A stretch of DNA of 5,896 nt from assembly GCA_938001985.1 (NCBI GenBank), contig CALLBE010000089.1, positions 1-5,896 of the forward strand. Reading direction: 5' to 3'. Positions 1 through 5,380 of this stretch are shown here, in pieces (the stretch's first letter is position 1; every line of letters starts with the position of its first letter). The position numbers and the translations under genes were made by a program. Below the pieces are notes generated by a model. It saw only the letters and a program-made list of their open reading frames with translations, was not told the DNA's origin and ran no database searches. The DNA comes from an uncultured Verrucomicrobiales bacterium (lineage in GTDB: Bacteria; Verrucomicrobiota; Verrucomicrobiia; Verrucomicrobiales; Akkermansiaceae).

Positions 1-543
1 ATTCGGCGTGTTCAGGTCTTATTCCCTTTAGCCTTACTCGCTATCATATCGGGGTGGGCCATGTGGAAGTTCGAAGACACTCTGACCGTTATTTTTGAGC
101 TGGCTATCTATTTCCCCATGGTGATTGCAGCCGGAGGCAACTCAGGAGGTCAGGCCTCAACCGTGGTTATTCGAGCCATGTCTATTGGAGAAATCAACCA
201 GGGCGAAGCTCGCCAAGTCATCATGAAGGAGTTATTCATTGGTCTCGTGATGGGCCTTGCATTGGGTGTCAGTCTTTTATTAATCATCAGCCTCTGCCTT
301 CCTGCGATGGGCACAACAACCGTCGGTGAAGGCATTAGTATTTACTATTTTGCTCTGACGATTGGCGTGGCCTTATTCATGCAAATAACGATTTCAACCG
401 TCTGTGGCGCAACCTTACCTCTCGCAGCTAGAGCGATGAAAATTGACCCGGCTCTTATTTCCTCACCAGCCATCACAACCATTGTTGATTTACTAGGCGT
501 TGTTATTTACTTCACCACCGCTCAACTCATTTTAAATGCCTAG
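1..543 (+). CDS. mgtE: Magnesium transporter MgtE, C-terminal transmembrane part (5' end outside window)
   Basis: The frame is open from base 1, so this is the last 180 residues of a longer protein; the ATG at 61 is internal and not the start. MgtE is a dimeric inner-membrane Mg2+ channel/transporter with cytoplasmic N and CBS domains, which would lie upstream of the window, followed by five membrane helices. The visible part fits the last helices: a hydrophobic helix at the very start, then the family signature GGNSGGQAS followed by VIRAMSIGEI (visible residues about 45-64), two further long hydrophobic helices, and a final segment DPALISSPAITTIVD running into a last helix. The Asp at bases 487-489 matches the conserved pore aspartate of the last helix in Thermus MgtE (family knowledge, aligned by eye). 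The stop TAG at 541-543 lies inside the next gene, pdxA. The CBS domains cannot be checked here. Family assignment is secure. Confidence 0.93.
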   Translation: MRRVQVLFPLALLAIISGWAMWKFEDTLTVIFELAIYFPMVIAAGGNSGGQASTVVIRAMSIGEINQGEARQVIMKELFIGLVMGLALGVSLLLIISLCLPAMGTTTVGEGISIYYFALTIGVALFMQITISTVCGATLPLAARAMKIDPALISSPAITTIVDLLGVVIYFTTAQLILNA

Positions 544-1468
544 AGTGATGCCAGAATCAACGGGCATTCAATCGAGAAATGCACAACCCAGCAAGGTCAA
601 ACCCATCATAGGAATCACCTTGGGTGATCCTTGTGGAATCGGTCCAGAAGTCACGCAAAAAGCCCTACAATCACCAGAGATTCTAGGGTTGAATGCTGAT
701 ATTCGCTTGTTCGGAGATTCGAACTTAGAAACATTCACCCCAGGAGCGCCTTCCAAGCAATCGGGAGAGCATGCGCTTAAGGCTTTAAATGAAGCAAAGT
801 CAGCCATTTTAAATAAAGAAATAGACGGCATTGTCACCGCCCCTATTTCTAAGGAATGGGCGACTCAAGCTGGCTTCAAACACCCGGGACAAACCGAGTT
901 TTTTGCGGAACTGGAGAATACAGAGAACTACGCAATGTGCCTAACTGGCCCTTCTCTCACGGTTGTTCTTGCAACCATCCACGTGCCTATTCATCAAGTC
1001 CCTCAGCTGCTATCGACGGAAGAAATCATTCGGATTGGCAAGCTGACTGCGGCGTATTCGGCCAAAGTCAAAAACTTACCCAAGCCTCGTATTGCTATCT
1101 GCGGTCTGAATCCGCACGCTGGGGAAAATGGTAATATCGGATGTGAAGACATGACGCTCATTGCTCCTGCGATTAAACAACTTCAAAAGGAGTACCCTCA
1201 GGCTGAGTTCACCGGCCCCCATGTGCCTGACGTGGTCTTCCGACAAGCAGTATTAGGCGATTACGATGCGGTGGTTGCGATGTATCACGACCAGGGACTC
1301 ATTCCTCTCAAACTTTTAGATTTTGACTGCGGTGTCAATGTGACGCTGGGTTTAAACTGCCCTAGAACAAGTCCTGACCATGGAACAGCCTTTGATATTG
1401 CTGGGAAAGGACAGGCTTCTGAAAAATCCATGATCGAGGCCATCAAGTTGGCTTTGAAGCTAACCTAG
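536..1468 (+). CDS. pdxA: PdxA-family 4-hydroxythreonine-4-phosphate dehydrogenase
   Basis: PdxA oxidises 4-phosphooxy-threonine with NAD+ in the cytoplasm, in the deoxyxylulose-5-phosphate-dependent route to pyridoxal phosphate. This is a 310-residue protein. Visible motifs are GDPCGIGPE (30-38), TAPISK (101-106), PGQTEFF (117-123), ATIH (146-149), CGLNPHAGE (189-196), MYHDQG (249-254), GVNVT (266-270) and RTSPDHGT (277-284). The three metal histidines of the family correspond to H149, H194 and H251; K259, N268 and R277 match substrate-contact positions. Two things are odd. Residue 119 is Gln where most members have His (GHTE), and the stretch between the GDP motif and PGQTE is about 35 residues shorter than I recall for E. 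coli PdxA. The start at 536 overlaps mgtE by 8 bases; GTG 545 or ATG 548 are alternatives, since the first 21 residues precede the conserved core and no Shine-Dalgarno is visible. A PdxA2-like threonate/erythronate-4-phosphate enzyme is possible, but no DUF1537 kinase gene is nearby. Confidence 0.9.
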   Translation: MPRVMPESTGIQSRNAQPSKVKPIIGITLGDPCGIGPEVTQKALQSPEILGLNADIRLFGDSNLETFTPGAPSKQSGEHALKALNEAKSAILNKEIDGIVTAPISKEWATQAGFKHPGQTEFFAELENTENYAMCLTGPSLTVVLATIHVPIHQVPQLLSTEEIIRIGKLTAAYSAKVKNLPKPRIAICGLNPHAGENGNIGCEDMTLIAPAIKQLQKEYPQAEFTGPHVPDVVFRQAVLGDYDAVVAMYHDQGLIPLKLLDFDCGVNVTLGLNCPRTSPDHGTAFDIAGKGQASEKSMIEAIKLALKLT

Positions 1469-1512
1469 GGATAACTCTTGTAGATTTTAACTTTTTCGAT
1501 ATCAAAGAAACT

Positions 1513-2673
1513 ATGAAGTACTTATTGGCATTTGATAAATACAAAGGATCCATGACAGCTCCTGAAGTCTGTGAAGTCGTCGCCAAAGGAATTCATGCGG
1601 TGAACCCTAACGCCGAGGTCACTTCTTGCCCTATCTCAGACGGTGGCGAAGGTTTTACCCTCTCCATGGTTTCGGCCTTAGGAGGTCGTATTATTGACGT
1701 TGAGGTTGATGATCCTCTAGGCCGGCCAGTGAATGCCTACTACGGGCTTATTGACCGCGCACCATCTGAAGGCGGTTCATTGGCGGTGATGGAAATGGCC
1801 ACTGCTTCGGGCTTAATGCTATTAACACACCCAGATTCTAGCCGAGGGTTGGACGCTATTGAGAGAGATAATTTAAAGCCTTTAGAAGCTTCTTCAAGAG
1901 GAACAGGGCAGCTCATGCGTCATGCGATCGAAGAGTCCAAGGTTCAAGAAATCATCATGGGCATTGGTGGCAGTGCTACGAACGATGCTGGCTTTGGTAT
2001 GTTGCAGGCTTTGGGTTTAAAAGGTTTTGATAAAGATGGAAACGAAGTCTCGGGCAATCCGAAAGGCCTATTAGAGCTCGATCGACTTGATGACTCCGAA
2101 TTGATTGAAACGCCGAAACTAACGATTGCTTGCGATGTGGAAAACCCTTTATTTGGGGATACAGGCGCGACTCGTATTTTTGGAAAACAAAAGGGGGTCA
2201 ATCCTGAAGCCTACGATGATTTTGAAAAAGCATTGGCTAAGCTCGCTTACATTTCCAAACACTACAAGCTTATCCATGAAAAAGGAGCTGGCGCGGCTGG
2301 CGGGCTGGGCTTTTCTCTTCTGGCCTTTTTCGGGGCTGAATTAACAGGTGGTTTCGAACTAATTGCAAAGACCTTGGGGATTGAAGAAAAAATCAAGAAC
2401 TCCGATGTCGTCATCACTGGTGAAGGCTCAATGGACGAGCAGACACTCTCAGGCAAAGGTCCTGCTGGCATTGCTCAAATGACACGTGACGCAGGTAAGA
2501 TCACAGCTGCCATTGCGGGAAAAATAGAGCCTATTGTTGCCAATTACGGCTTGTTTGATCACTGTTTAGAACTAATCACTTTTGACTACCCTTTAGAAGA
2601 AGTCATCCGCCGCGCACCAGAGCTGACTCAGCAACGAGCGTCTGAATTAGCCACAACCTTAGAAGCCCAATAA
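1513..2673 (+). CDS. Glycerate kinase, GarK/GlxK family (glycerate 2-kinase type)
   Basis: This enzyme phosphorylates D-glycerate with ATP, normally to 2-phosphoglycerate in the GarK/GlxK family, feeding glycolate, glyoxylate or sugar-acid carbon into lower glycolysis. The 386 residues match the usual family length (about 380). Motifs appear in family order: FDKYKGSMTAPEV near the N-terminus (7-19), ISDGGEG (41-47), SSRGTGQLM (127-135), GIGGSATNDAGFGML (150-164), CDVENPLFGDTGAT followed by IFGKQKG (207-228), GAGAAGGLG (258-266) and ITGEGSMDEQTLSGKGP (301-317). Nothing appears truncated or broken. The start is well supported because the conserved strand MKYLLAFDKYKGS begins at the first codon. 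A 44-base gap separates it from pdxA, and the stop is only one base ahead of the SET-domain gene. The only purine-rich stretch before the ATG is a weak AAAGAAA. The exact product, 2- or 3-phosphoglycerate, cannot be read from sequence. Confidence 0.95.
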   Translation: MKYLLAFDKYKGSMTAPEVCEVVAKGIHAVNPNAEVTSCPISDGGEGFTLSMVSALGGRIIDVEVDDPLGRPVNAYYGLIDRAPSEGGSLAVMEMATASGLMLLTHPDSSRGLDAIERDNLKPLEASSRGTGQLMRHAIEESKVQEIIMGIGGSATNDAGFGMLQALGLKGFDKDGNEVSGNPKGLLELDRLDDSELIETPKLTIACDVENPLFGDTGATRIFGKQKGVNPEAYDDFEKALAKLAYISKHYKLIHEKGAGAAGGLGFSLLAFFGAELTGGFELIAKTLGIEEKIKNSDVVITGEGSMDEQTLSGKGPAGIAQMTRDAGKITAAIAGKIEPIVANYGLFDHCLELITFDYPLEEVIRRAPELTQQRASELATTLEAQ

Positions 2674-2674
2674 T

Positions 2675-3268
2675 ATGAGCGAAGCCACGGATGATCCCAT
2701 TGAACTTTGGATTAATAGCCTTTCTGAAGAAGAGGTCTTAGAGCTTGAAAAAAGAGGATCTTCTCGCTGCTGTGAGGTGCGAAAATCTTCGATCCATGGC
2801 AGTGGCGTTTTTGCCTCTTGTGACATCGAAGACGGCGAACTGCTCTTTGAATACATAGGCCAAAGAATTGACAAAGAAGACAGCGACGCCCGTGCGTGGT
2901 CTCAAATTGACCGTGCCAAAGAATCAGGCGAAGCCTCTGTCCTTATCTTCACCCTCAACGATGAGGTTGATATTGACGGGCGCATCCCGTGGAACTTGGC
3001 GCGATACATCAATCACTGTTGTGAGCCCAATGCTCAAGCCTGGATCGAAGATGTTGATTTGCCAGATGGTTCGGAAGAAGAGCGTATTTATATTTATGCG
3101 ACTAAAGCCATTGCTAAAGGCAGTGAAATAGGATTTAACTATGGCTTTGATTTAGAAAACTGGAGCGATCACCCTTGCCTTTGTGGCAAACCCACTTGCG
3201 TCGGCTATATCGCAGGTGAAGAGTACTGGGATGAACTCAAAGAAAAAATAGCAACCAACCATTCATAA
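2675..3268 (+). CDS. SET-domain protein-lysine methyltransferase-like protein with post-SET motif
   Basis: This 197-residue protein carries a near-minimal SET domain, the S-adenosylmethionine-dependent lysine methyltransferase fold. After an acidic N-terminal stretch of about 30 residues, the SET core runs from about 31 to 160: SIHGSGVFAS (39-48, the usual cofactor-loop region), GELLFEYIGQRI (54-65), RYINHCCEPNA (110-120, the NHSCxPN motif with Cys for Ser) and GSEIGFNYGFD (149-159, containing the expected catalytic Tyr156). A post-SET element CLCGKPTCVGYI (168-179) follows. C116, C168, C170 and C175 are positioned to bind one zinc, as in eukaryotic SET/post-SET enzymes. There is no signal peptide or membrane segment, so it is probably cytoplasmic. 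The substrate is unknown. It sits one base after the glycerate kinase stop, and its own stop overlaps the rdgB start, so it is embedded in a housekeeping cluster rather than in a secretion or phage context. Fold assignment is strong; the methyltransferase activity and its target are inferred. Confidence 0.88.
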   Translation: MSEATDDPIELWINSLSEEEVLELEKRGSSRCCEVRKSSIHGSGVFASCDIEDGELLFEYIGQRIDKEDSDARAWSQIDRAKESGEASVLIFTLNDEVDIDGRIPWNLARYINHCCEPNAQAWIEDVDLPDGSEEERIYIYATKAIAKGSEIGFNYGFDLENWSDHPCLCGKPTCVGYIAGEEYWDELKEKIATNHS

Positions 3269-3270
3269 TG
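3266..3270 (+). other. TAATG stop/start overlap between SET-domain gene and rdgB
   Basis: The TAA stop of the SET-domain gene (3266-3268) shares its last A with the ATG of rdgB (3268-3270). No Shine-Dalgarno core is visible in the preceding 20 bases. Re-initiation by the terminating ribosome is the simplest explanation of how rdgB is translated (inference). Confidence 0.75.
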
Positions 3271-3867
3271 AACCGAGCACCACTTTTAATCTCCAGTCGG
3301 AATCCGAAAAAAATCAAAGAAATCAAAACATTGCTTTCTCCTTACTTTGAGGTTTCGGATCTAAGCCAATACCCAGATTTCCCTGAAGTTGAGGAAACTA
3401 AAAACACCTTCTCTGGCAACGCGGGTTTAAAGGCTATTGAAATCAGCCGTCATTTCCACGGTTACGTGATTGCCGACGACTCGGGACTCTGTGTCAAAGT
3501 CTTAAATAACAAGCCTGGCGTTTATTCCGCTCGTTATGCTGGCAAAGACGCAACGGATAAGGAAAATAATGCTAAACTGCTGGAAGATCTCTCTTTCTTT
3601 AAAGACACCAGACCTTGGTTCGCTTCGTTCAACTGCTGTATTGTATTAGCTCAAGGCGGAGAAAAAGTAGCTGAGTTTAATGGGGTGGTTGAAGGCAAAA
3701 TCACGCATCAGGAATTTGGTGAAGGTGGCTTTGGTTATGACCCTTTATTCATTCCTAAAGGCCATAAACAAACCTTCGCAGAACTCTCTCCTGAGAAGAA
3801 AAATAAAATGTCACACCGAGCCAATGCTTTGAGTCAATTTGTGCAATGGTGTGAAAACAATCTGTAG
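3268..3867 (+). CDS. rdgB: RdgB/HAM1 family dITP/XTP pyrophosphatase (non-canonical purine NTP pyrophosphatase)
   Basis: RdgB removes deaminated purine nucleotides (dITP, ITP, XTP) from the pool by hydrolysing them to the monophosphate and pyrophosphate, preventing their incorporation into DNA and RNA. It acts in the cytoplasm as a Mg2+-dependent dimer. The 199 residues match the family length. The N-terminal SSRNPKKIKEI (9-19) corresponds to the T/SxNxxKxxE nucleotide-binding motif. FSGNAGLKA (48-56), ADDSGLCV (69-76, with the catalytic Asp at position 71), PGVYSARYAG (83-92), FNGVVEGKI (137-145), GFGYDPLFIP (154-163) and SHRANAL (182-188) follow in the expected order. No key residue is missing. 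The ATG overlaps the preceding stop by one base, and the conserved N-terminal strand begins right after it, so this start is well supported. It is the last gene of the plus-strand cluster and faces cysS tail to tail. Confidence in family is very high. Confidence 0.96.
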   Translation: MNRAPLLISSRNPKKIKEIKTLLSPYFEVSDLSQYPDFPEVEETKNTFSGNAGLKAIEISRHFHGYVIADDSGLCVKVLNNKPGVYSARYAGKDATDKENNAKLLEDLSFFKDTRPWFASFNCCIVLAQGGEKVAEFNGVVEGKITHQEFGEGGFGYDPLFIPKGHKQTFAELSPEKKNKMSHRANALSQFVQWCENNL

Positions 3868-3883
3868 CGTTTTTTCTATAATC

Positions 3884-3916
3884 GTGAAGCAGTGAAGACT
3901 TATTCACCTGCTTCAC
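3884..3916 (+). terminator. Candidate hairpin terminator downstream of rdgB
   Basis: GTGAAGCA (3884-3891) pairs with TGCTTCAC (3909-3916), and GTGAA (3892-3896) pairs with TTCAC (3903-3907). This gives 13 base pairs with one bulged C and a GACTTA loop, starting 16 bases after the rdgB stop. The following bases are TTTAATT and then an A-run, so the U-tract is weak on the plus strand. On the minus strand the bases after the hairpin are A-rich. It may be an imperfect terminator for the rdgB transcript, a 3'-end stabiliser, or a roadblock between converging transcripts. The hairpin is seen directly; its role is inferred. Confidence 0.5.
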
Positions 3917-3923
3917 TTTAATT

Positions 3924-3949
3924 AAAAAAAGAACGCCCCCTTAGTTCTT
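3924..3949 (-). terminator. Rho-independent terminator of cysS, overlapping its stop codon
   Basis: On the minus strand AAGAAC (bases 3949-3944, the last two sense codons, Lys-Asn) pairs with GTTCTT (3934-3929). The 9-base loop TAAGGGGGC contains the stop codon. An unbroken T-run (minus strand, 3930-3924) follows at once and shares two bases with the stem. The stem is short (6 bp) and not GC-rich, so its efficiency may be modest, but the stem plus U-tract layout is typical of intrinsic termination. Confidence 0.55.
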
Positions 3950-5374
3950 GATCAAGGTATAAGCGCCTTTTTCATCCTTCACAGTGAAACCTAAGGCTTG
4001 AATCTGATCTCTGAAGGCATCACAAGCGGCCCAGTCTTTATTCATTTTTGCCTCCCAGCGCTGAGCGGCTAAATCCTCTACTTCTTTTGGCACTTCGACC
4101 TTTACGGGCGTTAAATCAAGCCCTAGGGCTTGTGCTACATAAGAGAAGCCAATCAAAGCCATCTTAGCGGCTTCAGGGTCGCACTCAGTCGAACGAAACT
4201 CTTTGATACCAGTGAACACCTTACCCAAGGCTTCAGGCACGTTTAAATCATTCAGTAAAGAATTCCAAGCTGGCTGGAACAGGCCTAAATCAGCTTCAGT
4301 TTGAGCCAAACATTCTTCATACGATAACAACGGAGCGTTTGCTTTCTCTGCCAGCTCCTCTCCAAAGACTCTCAATTTCTCCAAGGCAATTTTAGCATCC
4401 CCTAAAGAACTGAGCAAAAAGTTAAGCGGTTTGCGGTAATGACCTGAGGCGAGGACATAACGGACCTCCTTAGCTTCATGCCCTAGTTTTTCAAGATCAG
4501 ACAAGGTGTAAAAATTACCCAATGACTTCGACATCTTACCCCCATCGACAAGGAGGTGAGTGACGTGGAACCAGTGACGAGCTAATGGCTGGCCACAAGC
4601 GCATTCACTCTGAGCCATCTCATTCTCATGGTGAGGGAACATGAGGTCGACACCGCCTCCATGCAAGTCAACGGTTTCGCCAATAACTTCGCGAATCATT
4701 GCTGAACATTCCAAATGCCAGCCTGGACGACCTTCGCCCCACGGACTGGTCCAAAAGTTCTCGCCATCCTCTGGCTTTCTTGCCTTCCAGAGAACAAAGT
4801 CAGTGGCCCCTTCCTTCTCATACTCATCGGCATTGCTGCGAGCATTTGCTGTTTTTCCCACTTCTAGCTCTCGGTCTTTCAAGCGAGACAAAGCTCCATA
4901 GTCCTCAAAGGCTTCCACTTTAAAATAAACTGAGCCATCTTCAGAAGGGTAAGCAAAACCTTTTGAGATCAAGGTTTCGATGAGTTCGATTTGCTGAGGA
5001 ATGTGCTCAATCGCCGACGGTTGTGAATGAGGCGTCAAACAAGACAATGCCTCACTATCCGCTTGGAAAATAGAATTCCAATGTGTGGTGAAATCTACCA
5101 AACTCGCTCCCTGCTTCTGCGAGTCACGAATGGTCTTATCATCCACATCCGTAATATTCCTCACATGGAACGTCGGCACCCCAGACAGCTCAACAACGCG
5201 TCTAAAGATATCTTGAGCCACAAAGGTTCTGAAGTTTCCAATATGGGCAGGTCCGTAGACTGTAGGACCGCAACAATAAAAACTAAACTTCTCAGCACCA
5301 GGCTGCAAACAGACCTCTTTTTGCTCACGACTTAAAGAATCAAAAAGGGTTAAGTTTCTCTGTTTAGCTCTCAT
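3941..5374 (-). CDS. cysS: Cysteinyl-tRNA synthetase (CysRS)
   Basis: CysRS is a class Ia synthetase that charges tRNA-Cys with cysteine using ATP, in the cytoplasm as a monomer. The 477 residues are close to the usual length (about 460-480). The Rossmann catalytic domain has YCCGPTVYGPAHIGNFRTF (33-51) with the HIGH-class motif as HIGN (44-47), and the second ATP motif KMSKS at 280-284. The zinc ligands that select cysteine are present: C35, C223 (in WHLECSAM), H248 and E252 (in FPHHENEMAQSE). The helical DALR-type and C-terminal anticodon-binding regions follow, ending in KDWAACDAFRDQIQALGF (446-463) plus a short tail. The ATG lies 6 bases after the TPR-gene stop, with an A-run (TAAAAA) and no GGAG-like site before it. 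The two genes look co-transcribed, and a stem-loop with T-run covers the stop codon. No missing residues were noticed. Confidence 0.97.
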   Translation of the reverse strand: MRAKQRNLTLFDSLSREQKEVCLQPGAEKFSFYCCGPTVYGPAHIGNFRTFVAQDIFRRVVELSGVPTFHVRNITDVDDKTIRDSQKQGASLVDFTTHWNSIFQADSEALSCLTPHSQPSAIEHIPQQIELIETLISKGFAYPSEDGSVYFKVEAFEDYGALSRLKDRELEVGKTANARSNADEYEKEGATDFVLWKARKPEDGENFWTSPWGEGRPGWHLECSAMIREVIGETVDLHGGGVDLMFPHHENEMAQSECACGQPLARHWFHVTHLLVDGGKMSKSLGNFYTLSDLEKLGHEAKEVRYVLASGHYRKPLNFLLSSLGDAKIALEKLRVFGEELAEKANAPLLSYEECLAQTEADLGLFQPAWNSLLNDLNVPEALGKVFTGIKEFRSTECDPEAAKMALIGFSYVAQALGLDLTPVKVEVPKEVEDLAAQRWEAKMNKDWAACDAFRDQIQALGFTVKDEKGAYTLIKN

Positions 5375-5380
5375 TTTTTA

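Noticed and set aside
61..63. ATG at 61 as the start of the first gene
   Set aside because: The 20 codons before it are open and encode a membrane-helix stretch that fits MgtE, so the ATG is internal.
1478..1505. Possible promoter before glycerate kinase (TTGTAG, then TATCAA 16 bases later)
   Set aside because: Both boxes are weak, and the predicted start of transcription would fall almost on the ATG; such matches are expected by chance in an AT-rich gap.
1944..2874. Minus-strand and alternate-frame open frames across glycerate kinase and the SET gene
   Set aside because: They are low-complexity, Ser/Pro-rich shadow translations of conserved genes with no family resemblance.
3868..3875. T-run right after the rdgB stop as a terminator
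   Set aside because: No stem-loop precedes it, so it lacks the hairpin an intrinsic terminator needs.
4641..5335. Plus-strand open frames opposite cysS
   Set aside because: They lie wholly within a well-supported gene, overlap each other in different frames, and their translations show no recognisable motif.
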